Origin: Pseudomonas poae
GTDB lineage: Bacteria; Pseudomonadota; Gammaproteobacteria; Pseudomonadales; Pseudomonadaceae
Reading direction: 5' to 3'
DNA length: 64,000 nt
Assembly (NCBI RefSeq): GCF_001439785.1
Contig: NZ_JYLI01000004.1
Coordinates: 62,001-126,000 of the forward strand
Below the pieces are notes generated by a model. The model had not been told where the DNA came from, searched no databases, and saw only the letters and a program-made list of their open reading frames with translations. Shown here piece after piece: positions 49,656-59,134 of the stretch (position 1 is the stretch's first letter; each line of letters opens with the position of its first letter). Made by a program: the position numbers and the translations under genes.

Positions 49656-50924
49656 ATGTCTGATTTGAAAACTGCCGCTCTCGAATATCATGCCCATCCT
49701 CGTCCAGGAAAGCTGAGTGTAGAGCTCACCAAAGCCACTGCCACTGCTCGCGACCTGTCGCTGGCCTACAGCCCTGGTGTTGCCGAGCCCGTACGTGAAA
49801 TCGCCCGTGACCCTGAACTGGCGTACAAGTACACCGGCAAAGGCAACCTGGTTGCAGTGATTTCCGATGGCACCGCGATTCTCGGCCTGGGCAACCTCGG
49901 CCCATTGGCGTCCAAGCCCGTCATGGAAGGCAAGGGCGTGCTGTTCAAGCGCTTTGCCGGCATTGACGTGTTCGACATCGAAGTCGACTCCGAGAGCCCG
50001 CAGGCCTTCATCGACACGGTCAAGCGCATTTCCATCACCTTCGGTGGCATCAACCTGGAAGACATCAAGGCACCCGAGTGCTTCGAAATCGAAAAGGCGT
50101 TGATCGAACAGTGCGACATTCCAGTATTCCATGATGACCAGCACGGCACCGCGATCGTTACCGCGGCCGGCATGATCAACGCTCTGGAAATCGCCGGCAA
50201 AACCCTGGCCGAGGCGAAAATCGTCTGCCTGGGCGCCGGCGCCGCCGCCATCTCCTGCATGAAGCTGATCATCAGCATGGGTGCGAAGCTGGAAAACATC
50301 TACATGGTCGACAGCAAGGGCGTGATCCAGTCCGAGCGTACCGACCTGAACCAGTACAAGGCGATGTTTGCCCACCCGTCCTCCAAGCGCACCCTGGCTG
50401 ACGCTCTCAACGGCGCCGACGTGTTCGTTGGCCTGTCCGGCCCGAACCTGCTGAGCGCCGAAGGCCTCAAGTCCATGGCAGCGAACCCGATCGTGTTCGC
50501 CTGCTCCAACCCGGACCCGGAGATCTCGCCTGAGCTGGCCCACGCCACCCGCAGCGACGTTATCATGGCCACCGGTCGTTCGGACTACCCGAACCAGGTC
50601 AACAACGTGCTGGGCTTCCCGTTCATCTTCCGTGGCGCCCTTGACGTTCGCGCCAAGCGCATCAACGAAGAAATGAAAGTCGCCGCCGCCAACGCCCTGC
50701 GCGAACTGGCCAAGCTGCCGGTCCCTCAGGACGTCTGCGACGCCTACGGTGGTGCTCCACTGGCATTCGGTCGTGAGTACATCATCCCCAAGCCCATGGA
50801 CAAGCGCCTGATCACCCTGATCTCCGATGCCGTGGCCAAAGCCGCTATCGAGACCGGTGTGGCCACCCTGCCGTATCCGAAGCACTACCCGCTGCAAAGC
50901 GTGGATGATGTGTTCAACGGCTAA
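49656..50924 (+). CDS. maeB: NADP-dependent malic enzyme, short form
   Basis: This 422-residue enzyme decarboxylates malate to pyruvate with reduction of NAD(P). The N-terminal malic domain has Y-S-P-G-V-A-E-P and the catalytic lysine segment ([13 protein letters not shown]). The metal site is D-D-Q-H-G-T, and the nucleotide-binding glycine-rich loop is L-G-A-G-A-A-A. It lacks the C-terminal phosphotransacetylase-like domain of E. coli MaeB (759 residues), as is usual in pseudomonads. The choice between NAD and NADP is not proven by sequence. Confidence 0.92.
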   Translation: MSDLKTAALEYHAHPRPGKLSVELTKATATARDLSLAYSPGVAEPVREIARDPELAYKYTGKGNLVAVISDGTAILGLGNLGPLASKPVMEGKGVLFKRFAGIDVFDIEVDSESPQAFIDTVKRISITFGGINLEDIKAPECFEIEKALIEQCDIPVFHDDQHGTAIVTAAGMINALEIAGKTLAEAKIVCLGAGAAAISCMKLIISMGAKLENIYMVDSKGVIQSERTDLNQYKAMFAHPSSKRTLADALNGADVFVGLSGPNLLSAEGLKSMAANPIVFACSNPDPEISPELAHATRSDVIMATGRSDYPNQVNNVLGFPFIFRGALDVRAKRINEEMKVAAANALRELAKLPVPQDVCDAYGGAPLAFGREYIIPKPMDKRLITLISDAVAKAAIETGVATLPYPKHYPLQSVDDVFNG

Positions 50925-50943
50925 GTCGTTGTAGCGCAACAAC

Positions 50944-50979
50944 AAAAAGCCCCGGCTCATGCGAGCCGGGGCTTTTTTT
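50944..50979 (+). terminator. Intrinsic terminator after maeB
   Basis: An 11-base stem, AGCCCCGGCTC with GAGCCGGGGCT, is flanked by an A-run and by seven T residues. It lies about 20 bases past the maeB stop and could also act for transcription arriving from the right. Confidence 0.95.
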
Positions 50980-51018
50980 GTGGAGGGTGGTTAACTTCGA
51001 GCCTTGCAGAGATCCAAA

Positions 51019-51108
51019 TGTGGGAGCGGGCTTGCCCGCGAAGACGTCGACCCAGTAAACATTGACGTTGACTGACCCACCGCTTTCGCGAGCAAGCCCG
51101 CTCCCACA
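51019..51108. repeat. Complete REPIN between maeB and the PBP1A gene
   Basis: The arms are TGTGGGAGCGGGCTTGCCCG and CGAGCAAGCCCGCTCCCACA, with a spacer containing AACATTGACGTTGACTGACC. The spacer matches that of the half element at 7774 almost base for base, which shows that the two belong to one family. Confidence 0.92.
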
Positions 51109-51136
51109 GGGGGGCCGCGTTAAGCCGCAGATCGGG

Positions 51137-53602
51137 TTAGAACAAATCGATCGGCGCTGCCTCATCCGCCGGCAGCGGGCTGCCCGGTACGACGCCGTTA
51201 CCCAGTTCGTTGACTGACGGCGGCGTGTCTTCGCTCTTGAACAGTTCAAAGTACGCATTCGGCGTGCTCGGCGATGCAGCGCGGCCACTTACCGGGTCGA
51301 TCCGCAAGCTGAGGATGCCTTCCGGCTCCGGCTGGGTGTGCAAGGGCTTGTCCTTCAGCGCGGCGCCCATGTAGCTCATCCAGATCGGCAGCGCCACGGT
51401 GCCGCCGAACTCACGGCGGCCCAGGCTTTCCGGCTGGTCATAGCCGGTCCACACGGTAGTCACGTAGTCGCTGTTGTAGCCGGAGAACCAGGCGTCCTTG
51501 GATTCGTTGGTGGTACCGGTCTTGCCTGCGATGTCCGCGCGGCCCAGGGCCAGGGCGCGACGGCCGGTGCCTTTCTTGATCACGTCTTCGAGGATGCTGT
51601 TGAGGATATAAGTGGTGCGACCATCCACAATGCGCTCTGCCACCGCAGGTGCCTGAGGCTCGGCCGGGTTGCCGGCACTCGCCGCTGGCGCTGCGCCCGG
51701 CGTCGGCTCGATGGTGATGCCGCCGTTGCTCGGCGCCGCCAGGCCGTCGGTAGCGGCCACGCCGTTGACCACGTCACCTGGCACGCGTGGCGGGTTGGCG
51801 GTGAACAGCGTATCGCCATTGCGGCTCTCGATCTTGTCGATCAGGTACGGCGCGATCTTGTAGCCGCCGTTGGCAAAGGTGCTCCAGCCTGTGGCGATTT
51901 CCATCGGCGTGAGGGTCGCGGTGCCCAGGGCCAGGGACAGGTTGGGCGGCAGGTCCGACTTGGCAAAGCCGAAGCGCGTGATGTAATCGATGGTCTTGCC
52001 CACACCCATCGCCTGCAACAGGCGGATCGACACCAGGTTACGCGACTTGTACAGCGCCTCGCGGATGCGGATCGGGCCAAGGAAGGTGTTGGTGTCGTTC
52101 TTCGGACGCCAGACCTTGTCCAGGTACTCGTCGACAAACACGATCGGTGCATCGTTGACCAGGCTGGCGGCGGTGTAGCCGTTGTCCAGCGCAGCGCTGT
52201 AGATGAACGGCTTGAAGCTCGAGCCCGGTTGGCGCTTGGCCTGGGTGGCGCGGTTGTAGTTGCTCTGCTCGAACGCAAAGCCGCCGACCAGCGCGCGAAT
52301 CGCGCCATTCTGCGGGTCCAGGGACACCAGGGCGCCCTGTGCTACAGGCACCTGGCTGAATTTGAGGCTGTCGTCCTTCTGGCGCTGCACGCGGATCAAG
52401 TCACCCACCTGCGCCACGTCCGATGGCTGCTTGGGCAGCGCGCCCATGCTGTTGGTGTTCAGGAACGGACGCGCCCATTTCATGCTGTCCCAGGCCACAT
52501 GTGCTTCACCGGTGCGGGTCAGCACCTGGACGCCATCTTTTTTCACCTGGGTGACGATAGCCGGCTCCAGGCCGCTGATCGTGCGTTGTTTGCCAAGTTC
52601 GGTGGTCCAGGCGCTGAGGGTCTTGCCCGGCAGGCGCGATTCGGGGCCGCGATAGCCGTGGCGCTGGTCGTAGGCGACCAGACCTGAGTGCACCGCGTCA
52701 TTGGCGATGTCCTGCAGGTCGCTCGGTACGGTGGTGGTTACGCGGAAACCTTCGGTGTAGGCCTCGCTGCCATAGCGCCCGACCATTTCGGCGCGGGCCA
52801 TTTCGGCGATATACGGCGCGTTCACTTCGGGCGTCGGCACGTGGTAGCTGGCGTTCAGCGGCTCGGCCACCGCGCTTTCGTAGGCGGCCTGATCGATCTT
52901 GCCCAATTTGTACATGCGCCCCAGGATCCAGTCGCGGCGTTCTTTGCTGCGCGCCGGGTTAGCCAGGGGGTTGAAGCGCGAAGGGGCCTTGGGCAGGCCG
53001 GCGATCATCGCCATCTGCGCCAGGCTCGCGTCACGAATCGACTTGCCGTAGTACACCTGCGACGCGGCTTCGATACCGTACGCGCGGTTGCCCAGGTAGA
53101 TCTTGTTGACGTACAGCTCGAGGATCTCGTCCTTGGTCAACTGTCGCTCGATCTGCAAGGCCAGCAAAATCTCGGTGGCCTTGCGCGAAAAACTGCGCTC
53201 ACTGGTAAGGAAGAAGTTCTTCGCCACCTGCATGGTGATGGTGCTGCCACCGGATTGAATGTGTCCGCTTTTTACCAGCTGTGTGGCCGCGCGCACCAGG
53301 CTACTGGGGTCGACGCCATAGTGGTTGGCGAAATTATCGTCCTCGGCAGACAGCAGTGCGCTAATAAAATTGGGTGGAATGTCGGCGAAACGGATCGGTG
53401 TGCGGCGCATTTCGCCGAACTCCGCGATCAGTTTTTCATCGCTGCTGTAGACCCGCAAAGGAATCTGCAACTGGATACTTCTGAGTGCCTCTACGGAGGG
53501 CAAACCCGGACTAAGGTAGAGGTAGGCCCCGCTGAGGACGAGCAGGAGCCCGCAAACGATGGCGACAATGGAGTACCCGAAAAACTTCAGCAGACGAATC
53601 AA
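51137..53602 (-). CDS. mrcA: Penicillin-binding protein 1A
   Basis: This 821-residue bifunctional peptidoglycan synthase has an N-terminal membrane anchor (residues 7-30). The glycosyltransferase domain holds E-D-D-N-F and G-G-S-T-I-T-M-Q, an OB-like insert follows, and the transpeptidase domain has S-S-F-K (catalytic serine), S-R-N and K-T-G-T. Also known as ponA in pseudomonads. It is divergent from the pil operon, as in P. aeruginosa. The C-terminal tail is acidic. Confidence 0.96.
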   Translation of the reverse strand: MIRLLKFFGYSIVAIVCGLLLVLSGAYLYLSPGLPSVEALRSIQLQIPLRVYSSDEKLIAEFGEMRRTPIRFADIPPNFISALLSAEDDNFANHYGVDPSSLVRAATQLVKSGHIQSGGSTITMQVAKNFFLTSERSFSRKATEILLALQIERQLTKDEILELYVNKIYLGNRAYGIEAASQVYYGKSIRDASLAQMAMIAGLPKAPSRFNPLANPARSKERRDWILGRMYKLGKIDQAAYESAVAEPLNASYHVPTPEVNAPYIAEMARAEMVGRYGSEAYTEGFRVTTTVPSDLQDIANDAVHSGLVAYDQRHGYRGPESRLPGKTLSAWTTELGKQRTISGLEPAIVTQVKKDGVQVLTRTGEAHVAWDSMKWARPFLNTNSMGALPKQPSDVAQVGDLIRVQRQKDDSLKFSQVPVAQGALVSLDPQNGAIRALVGGFAFEQSNYNRATQAKRQPGSSFKPFIYSAALDNGYTAASLVNDAPIVFVDEYLDKVWRPKNDTNTFLGPIRIREALYKSRNLVSIRLLQAMGVGKTIDYITRFGFAKSDLPPNLSLALGTATLTPMEIATGWSTFANGGYKIAPYLIDKIESRNGDTLFTANPPRVPGDVVNGVAATDGLAAPSNGGITIEPTPGAAPAASAGNPAEPQAPAVAERIVDGRTTYILNSILEDVIKKGTGRRALALGRADIAGKTGTTNESKDAWFSGYNSDYVTTVWTGYDQPESLGRREFGGTVALPIWMSYMGAALKDKPLHTQPEPEGILSLRIDPVSGRAASPSTPNAYFELFKSEDTPPSVNELGNGVVPGSPLPADEAAPIDLF

Positions 53603-53818
53603 GGCTTTTGGATTTCCAGAGAAAAGAATGAGTTAGGCGCCGGGGCATGCATGACAAACGATGGATCGACCCGGGCAGCAGATAAAAGCGGAAAAAAACG
53701 CTGGGCATTAAAGCATTTTTCGACTTGGGGCGTCATTCGTGCCGGTTCAACAAGCCGACCGAACGCACGGCGCCAGCGCCAATCAGGCGGTAAGACAGGC
53801 AAAGGTTTAGGGAGTTTT

Positions 53819-54475
53819 ATGGCAAAGGGATTTTTCAGGCGAAAAGTCGACACCGTACTGGGCGTCGACATCAATGACAGCGGGATCAAACTGATTGAAC
53901 TGAGCCGTTCGGCCAGCGGCTATACCGTTGAAGGCTATGCCACGCAATCGCTGCCGAGCCGGGCGGTGGTCGATGGCAGCTTGCTCGATCTTGAGCGGAT
54001 CGGCCAGGCCCTGCACCAGGCCCTGTCACGCCTGCGCACCTCGGCCCGACAGGCGGCGGTGGCGGTAGCGGGGTCATCGGTGATCACGCGGGTGATCGAC
54101 CTGCAGGCGCGGCTCAGCGACCAGGAGATGGCCCGGCAGATCCAGCTCGAAGCCGACCAGTACATTCCTTACCCGCTGGACGACGTTGCCATCGACTTTC
54201 AAGTGCGCGGCCCCTGTGTCGACAATCCGCAGCGGGTGCAGGTATTGCTGGCGGCGTGTCTGAAGGAACAGGTCGAAACCCGCGAGGCGGTTTTGGCCCT
54301 GGCGGGGCTTGTGCCGAGGGTGGTGGATGTCGAAGGGTTTGCATTGGAGCGCGCATGCAGTCAGGATTTCGCCAGCTTCACGCCGGGCCGTCGTGTCGAT
54401 GGCGCACAATGGGCCGCGGATGCCCACGGGATGGGAGTGGCTTGCGGATTGGCCCTGAGGAGTTTCGCTGGATGA
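53819..54475 (+). CDS. pilM: PilM-like pilus protein with internal deletion
   Basis: This 218-residue protein is far shorter than PilM of P. aeruginosa (354). The N-terminal 175 residues match well (L-G-V-D-I-N-D-S-G-I-K-L-I-E-L, A-D-Q-Y-I-P-Y-P-L-D-D-V-A-I-D-F, V-D-V-E-G-F-A-L-E-R). It then jumps to the C-terminal end (G-V-A-C-G-L-A-L-R-S-F-A-G). About 130 residues are missing, including the second phosphate loop and the adenosine motif of the FtsA-like fold. The frame is intact. The long upstream open frame (from 52688) lies opposite the PBP1A gene and is not used; GGGAG precedes the ATG at 53819. Its stop overlaps pilN by four bases. Confidence 0.88.
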   Translation: MAKGFFRRKVDTVLGVDINDSGIKLIELSRSASGYTVEGYATQSLPSRAVVDGSLLDLERIGQALHQALSRLRTSARQAAVAVAGSSVITRVIDLQARLSDQEMARQIQLEADQYIPYPLDDVAIDFQVRGPCVDNPQRVQVLLAACLKEQVETREAVLALAGLVPRVVDVEGFALERACSQDFASFTPGRRVDGAQWAADAHGMGVACGLALRSFAG

Positions 54476-55023
54476 CACGAATCAATCTTTTGCCCTGGCG
54501 CCAGGCGCTGGCGCAGCGGCGGCGCAAATACTTCCTGGTATTTTTGCTGGCGTTCGTCTGTGTGGCGCTGGCGGCGGTGTGGCTGGCGGATCAGGTCATC
54601 GACCAGGCCATCGACCGCCAGGTAACGCGCAACAGCCATGTGGGCAAGGACGTCGCCGCCCAGGATGCTCGGATCAATACCATCGACGACCTGCAGGAGC
54701 AAAGCCAGCAACTGGCCGAGCGCATGAAGGTCGTGCAGGACCTGCACGAAGCCCGCTCTGCCGGCGCGCAGTTGCTGGACCAGTTGGCCCGCGCCGTGCC
54801 CGAGGGCGTGCATCTGCACGAGGTGGTTGCCCGCGGTGACAGCGTCAGCATCAGCGGCAGCGCTGAATCCAGCCAGGATATCGCTCAACTGATGCGCAGC
54901 CTGGAAGCCTCCCAGGGCGCCCACGCGACGCGGCTGCAACATGTGCGGGCGGAGGGGGCAGATGGCCGCAACGAATTTCAATTGATGGTGCGCCAGGGGG
55001 AATCCACCGAGGCCCAGCCATGA
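54472..55023 (+). CDS. pilN: Type IV pilus alignment protein PilN
   Basis: This 183-residue inner-membrane protein has the classic N-terminus M-T-R-I-N-L-L-P-W-R, which binds PilM. A membrane helix lies near residues 20-42, followed by a coiled coil and a periplasmic ferredoxin-like domain. The PilM-binding N-terminal peptide is intact, although PilM itself is truncated. It overlaps pilM and pilOP by four bases at each end. The longer frame from 54256 is a shadow of pilM. Confidence 0.92.
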   Translation: MTRINLLPWRQALAQRRRKYFLVFLLAFVCVALAAVWLADQVIDQAIDRQVTRNSHVGKDVAAQDARINTIDDLQEQSQQLAERMKVVQDLHEARSAGAQLLDQLARAVPEGVHLHEVVARGDSVSISGSAESSQDIAQLMRSLEASQGAHATRLQHVRAEGADGRNEFQLMVRQGESTEAQP

Positions 55024-55991
55024 GCCTGCCCAGGCTCGATCTTTACGCACTCACTCACCACGCTGCCACATGGCCCTTGCCCGGCAAGGTTTTGCTCGGT
55101 TGCGCGCTGGCCGGCCTGGCGCTGGTGGTGGGCAACAGTGTGGTGCTGGCGCCGTCCCGCGAGCGGCTGCAAGTGCTCCAGGCGCAGGAAGTGGCCCTGC
55201 AACAGGCGCTCGCGCAAAAGGCCGACCTTGCGTCGAGCCTTGAGCGTCGCAGCCATGAGGCCCAGGCGCTGCGGGCGCGGGTTGGCGGGCTGTTCCGGCA
55301 ATTATCCGCTGAGTCCGATATGCCCGGCCTGCTCGAAGACATCGACCGGCTGGCGGCCGGCAACGGTCTGCTGGTCGACGGCGTGAAGGTGTTGGACGAG
55401 CAGCCTCAGCCGTTCTATATCGAGGCGCCGGTGCAGATTGGCGTGGTTGGCACCTACCATGACCTGGCAACCTTCGTCAGCGGCTTGGGCGGGCTGGCGC
55501 GGATTGTCACCGTGCATGATCTTGCGCTTGCGTCTGACGGGGCCTTGCTGCGTCTGGAGCTGCTGGCCAAGACCTACCGCCGTCTGTCGCCCCACGGCGA
55601 GCCTGGGCCGGTCACGCAGTGGGGGCCGCGCTTTGCCTACAACGCAGCCTCCCTGCGTGATCCGTTCCAACCCCCGGCCTTGCAGGTCGAATACGCCCCC
55701 GGCAAACCTGCGCCCGCGCCTGACCTTTCACGGCAGCGCGGTCTGCTGGAAAGCCTGCCCATCGAGCACTTCGAAATGGTCGGCACCCTGTCTCGTGGTG
55801 CTCAACGTTTCGTCCTGCTGCGCGCGGCCTCCAGCGTGCACCGCGTGGCGATCGGCGACTACCTGGGGCCGAACCACGGCCGCGTCACAGCCATCCATGA
55901 CGGCCACGTCGAGCTGGCCGAGCTGTTTCCCGATGAACAGGGCGCCTGGTTGCAGCGCTCGCGAACCCTTGTGTTGAACGTCAACTCATAA
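55020..55991 (+). CDS. PilO-PilP fusion protein
   Basis: This 323-residue single frame covers two usual genes. Residues 1-190 look like PilO, with a short N-terminus, a membrane helix near 22-42, a coiled coil and a periplasmic domain. After a linker near 195-230 (with L-R-D-P-F-Q-P-P) comes a PilP-like beta domain (H-F-E-M-V-G-T-L and V-A-I-G-D-Y-L-G), which normally belongs to a separate lipoprotein. No lipobox is seen because the PilP signal peptide is gone. I see no frameshift that could split it. Confidence 0.82.
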   Translation: MSLPRLDLYALTHHAATWPLPGKVLLGCALAGLALVVGNSVVLAPSRERLQVLQAQEVALQQALAQKADLASSLERRSHEAQALRARVGGLFRQLSAESDMPGLLEDIDRLAAGNGLLVDGVKVLDEQPQPFYIEAPVQIGVVGTYHDLATFVSGLGGLARIVTVHDLALASDGALLRLELLAKTYRRLSPHGEPGPVTQWGPRFAYNAASLRDPFQPPALQVEYAPGKPAPAPDLSRQRGLLESLPIEHFEMVGTLSRGAQRFVLLRAASSVHRVAIGDYLGPNHGRVTAIHDGHVELAELFPDEQGAWLQRSRTLVLNVNS

Positions 55992-56003
55992 CGGAATCGA
56001 ACA

Positions 56004-57386
56004 ATGAAAAGGACTTTCTCGTCCTTCGGTGTGGCGCTATGGATAGCGTTCACGGCACCGATGGCTGCCGCTGTGCCCAATCGTGTGGACCTGATCCAGT
56101 TGCCGCCACCCGGCGGCGCAGGGGCGGGCGCCTATACCGGCGACACACTGAACCTCAATTTCCAGAACATCGACCTGCGCGCCGCGTTGCAGCAGATCGC
56201 CGACGTGGCAGGCCTCAATCTGGTTGCCAGTGACGAGGTGCAAGGCTCGGTCACCCTGCGCCTGAAGAATGTGCCCTGGGACCAGGCGCTGGACCTGGTG
56301 CTGCAAAGCAAGGGCCTGGACAAACGGGTGAAAGCCGGCGTGCTGCTGGTGGCGCCCGCTGACGAGCTGGCCGCGCGCGAACTGCTGACCCTGGAGGCGC
56401 GGCGGCAGATGGCCGACCTGGCGCCGTTGCGCCGCGAACTGCTGCAGGTCAATTACGCCAAGGCGGCCGACCTGGCCAAGCTGTTCCAGTCGGTGAACGG
56501 CCTCGAGGGCGCCATCGATGAACGCGGTTCGGTGGCCGTTGATGACCGCACCAACAACATCATTGCCTACCAGACCGGTGAACGGCTCGAAGAGCTGCGG
56601 CGCATCGTGGCGCAGCTGGACATTCCGGTGCGCCAGGTGATGATCGAGGCGCGGATCGTCGAGGCCAATGTCGACTATGACAAAAGCCTGGGCGTACGTT
56701 GGGGTGGCCGGCTCAGCCGCGGTAATTGGGGCGCGGGAGGTCTCTCGAAATCCCTGGCCGAAGGCGCGAAGCCACCGGAAAACCCGACCGCCTCACCCTT
56801 CGTCGACCTCGGCTCGCTCGCCGGCGCGTCGGGGCTGGGCGTCGCCTTTATCACCGATAATTTCCTGCTGGACCTGGAACTGAGCGCCATGGAAAAAACC
56901 GGCAATGGCGAAATCGTCTCCCAGCCCAAGGTGGTCACGTCCGACAAGGAGACCGCGCGCATCCTCAAGGGCACCGAAATTCCTTATCAGGAGTCCAGCT
57001 CCAGCGGCGCCACCTCGGTGTCGTTCAAGGAGGCTTCGCTGTCGCTGGAAGTCACTCCACAGATCACCCCCGACGACCGCGTGATCATGGAGGTGAAAGT
57101 CACCAAGGATGAGCCCGATTATTTGAACAAACTCAACGACGTGCCGCCGATCAAGAAAAACGAGGTCAACGCCAAGGTGCTGGTCCGGGACGGCGAGACC
57201 ATCGTCATCGGTGGGGTTTTCTCCAATACCCAGAGCAAAGTGGTAGATAAAGTGCCATTTTTGGGCGATGTGCCGTATCTTGGCCGCCTTTTCCGGCGTG
57301 ATGTGCTGGCGGAGAAAAAATCCGAGCTGCTGGTGTTCTTGACTCCGCGTATCATGAATAACCAGGCGATTGCTGTGAGTCGTTGA
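56004..57386 (+). CDS. pilQ: Short type IV pilus secretin PilQ
   Basis: This 460-residue secretin has a signal peptide ending A-A-A-V-P. An N-domain starts [15 protein letters not shown], followed by a KH-like domain ([11 protein letters not shown]). The secretin core ends with [15 protein letters not shown]. PilQ of P. aeruginosa is about 714 residues and has N-terminal AMIN domains that bind peptidoglycan; these are absent here. The size is closer to HofQ. It is preceded by ACGGAA and by pilOP 12 bases upstream. Confidence 0.92.
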   Translation: MKRTFSSFGVALWIAFTAPMAAAVPNRVDLIQLPPPGGAGAGAYTGDTLNLNFQNIDLRAALQQIADVAGLNLVASDEVQGSVTLRLKNVPWDQALDLVLQSKGLDKRVKAGVLLVAPADELAARELLTLEARRQMADLAPLRRELLQVNYAKAADLAKLFQSVNGLEGAIDERGSVAVDDRTNNIIAYQTGERLEELRRIVAQLDIPVRQVMIEARIVEANVDYDKSLGVRWGGRLSRGNWGAGGLSKSLAEGAKPPENPTASPFVDLGSLAGASGLGVAFITDNFLLDLELSAMEKTGNGEIVSQPKVVTSDKETARILKGTEIPYQESSSSGATSVSFKEASLSLEVTPQITPDDRVIMEVKVTKDEPDYLNKLNDVPPIKKNEVNAKVLVRDGETIVIGGVFSNTQSKVVDKVPFLGDVPYLGRLFRRDVLAEKKSELLVFLTPRIMNNQAIAVSR

Positions 57387-57390
57387 TTCT

Positions 57391-57909
57391 GTGCGAAATT
57401 TGATTCTTGTAGGGCCGATGGGGGCTGGAAAAAGCACCATCGGCCGTTTGCTGGCCAAAGAGCTGCGCCTGCCGTTCAAAGATTCCGACAAGGAAATTGA
57501 ATTGCGCACGGGCGCCAATATCCCATGGATCTTCGACAAGGAAGGCGAACTGGGCTTTCGCGACCGCGAGCAGGCGATGATTGCCGAGTTGTGCGAGTGC
57601 GACGGCGTGGTATTGGCCACCGGTGGTGGCGCGGTGATGCGTGACGAGAATCGTCGAGCACTGCATGCCGGTGGTCGGGTTGTTTATCTGCATGCGTCGG
57701 TCGAGCAGCAGGTGGGCCGCACCGCCCGCGACCGCAATCGCCCATTGTTGCGCACGGCCAACCCGGAAAAAACCCTGCGGGACCTGCTTACCCTGCGCGA
57801 TCCGCTGTATCGGGAAATTGCCGATCTGGTGGTGCAAACCGATGAACGGCCGCCGCGGATGGTGGTGGTCGAGATTCTTGAACGCCTGCATCGGCTGCCG
57901 CCCCGTTAA
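57391..57909 (+). CDS. aroK: Shikimate kinase
   Basis: This 172-residue P-loop kinase phosphorylates shikimate in aromatic amino acid synthesis. Walker A is G-P-M-G-A-G-K-S-T, and the shikimate-binding residues lie in D-S-D-K-E-I-E and G-G-G-A-V. The start is GTG, four bases after the pilQ stop. It is probably transcribed with aroB and partly with the pil genes. Confidence 0.96.
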   Translation: MRNLILVGPMGAGKSTIGRLLAKELRLPFKDSDKEIELRTGANIPWIFDKEGELGFRDREQAMIAELCECDGVVLATGGGAVMRDENRRALHAGGRVVYLHASVEQQVGRTARDRNRPLLRTANPEKTLRDLLTLRDPLYREIADLVVQTDERPPRMVVVEILERLHRLPPR

Positions 57910-58023
57910 AGCCTGGCCCGAAATGCGCTATTCTCGGCGGCGCGTCATCACCTCGGGGTGTGGCGTAGAGCCATCAGGCAGCGGACGTTGCCGGTCGTCA
58001 ATCCATCTCTCACGCGGGGACAC

Positions 58024-59124
58024 ATGCAGACACTTAAGGTCGATTTAGGCGAGCGCAGCTACCCGATCCATATTGGCGAAGGTCTGCTGGACCAGCCCGA
58101 CTTGCTCACGCCGCACATTGCCGGGCGGCAGGTGGCGATCATCTCCAATGAAACGGTCGCGCCGCTGTATCTTGAACGTCTGAGCCGCAGCCTTTCGGCG
58201 TACTCGGTGATTTCCGTGGTGCTGCCCGATGGCGAAGCCCACAAGAACTGGGAAACCCTGCAACTGATCTTTGATGGTTTGCTGTCTGCGCGGCATGACC
58301 GCCGTACCACCGTGGTCGCCCTTGGCGGCGGCGTGATTGGCGACATGGCGGGCTTCGCGGCCGCCTGCTACCAGCGTGGCGTGGATTTTATCCAGGTGCC
58401 GACCACCTTGCTGTCTCAGGTTGATTCGTCGGTGGGCGGCAAGACCGGTATCAACCATCCGCTGGGCAAGAACATGGTCGGTGCCTTTTACCAGCCGCAG
58501 GCCGTGCTGATCGACACCACGACGCTCAATACCTTGCCGCCGCGCGAGCTGTCGGCGGGGCTGGCGGAAGTCATCAAGTACGGGTTGATCTGCGACGAAC
58601 CGTTCCTGACCTGGCTGGAAGAACATGTGGATGCCCTGCGCGCCCTTGATCAGGTGGCGCTCACCGAAGCCATTTCGCGCTCCTGCGCGGCCAAGGCGCT
58701 GGTGGTGAATGCCGATGAAAGAGAGTCCGGCGTGCGCGCCACCCTCAATCTGGGCCACACATTCGGCCATGCGATCGAAACGCACATGGGCTATGGTGTG
58801 TGGTTGCACGGGGAGGCTGTCGCGGCGGGCACCGTAATGGCGCTGGAGATGTCCCAGCGACTGGGCTGGATCAGCGCTCAGGAGCGTGATCGTGGTATCC
58901 GCCTGTTGCAACGTGCCGGTTTGCCGGTGATTCCCCCCGCGCAGATGACCGAGGCGGACTTCCTCGAACATATGGCGGTAGACAAGAAAGTGATCGACGG
59001 TCGACTTCGACTGGTGCTGCTGCGCCGCATGGGCGAAGCGGTGGTGACCGACGATTATCCGAAAGAGATTTTACAGGCCACGCTGGGAGCGGATTACCGC
59101 GCCCTGGCCCAGCTTAAAGGTTAA
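58024..59124 (+). CDS. aroB: 3-dehydroquinate synthase
   Basis: This 366-residue NAD-dependent, metal-dependent enzyme makes 3-dehydroquinate from DAHP. Key segments are [31 protein letters not shown] and [10 protein letters not shown]. The ATG at 58024 gives the usual N-terminus. It lies 114 bases after aroK, the normal aroKB order. Confidence 0.97.
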   Translation: MQTLKVDLGERSYPIHIGEGLLDQPDLLTPHIAGRQVAIISNETVAPLYLERLSRSLSAYSVISVVLPDGEAHKNWETLQLIFDGLLSARHDRRTTVVALGGGVIGDMAGFAAACYQRGVDFIQVPTTLLSQVDSSVGGKTGINHPLGKNMVGAFYQPQAVLIDTTTLNTLPPRELSAGLAEVIKYGLICDEPFLTWLEEHVDALRALDQVALTEAISRSCAAKALVVNADERESGVRATLNLGHTFGHAIETHMGYGVWLHGEAVAAGTVMALEMSQRLGWISAQERDRGIRLLQRAGLPVIPPAQMTEADFLEHMAVDKKVIDGRLRLVLLRRMGEAVVTDDYPKEILQATLGADYRALAQLKG

Positions 59125-59134
59125 TAAGATCGCG

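Noticed and set aside
52688..53818. Long plus-strand extension upstream of pilM
   Set aside because: It lies opposite the PBP1A gene; the pilM family start and a GGGAG site are at 53819.
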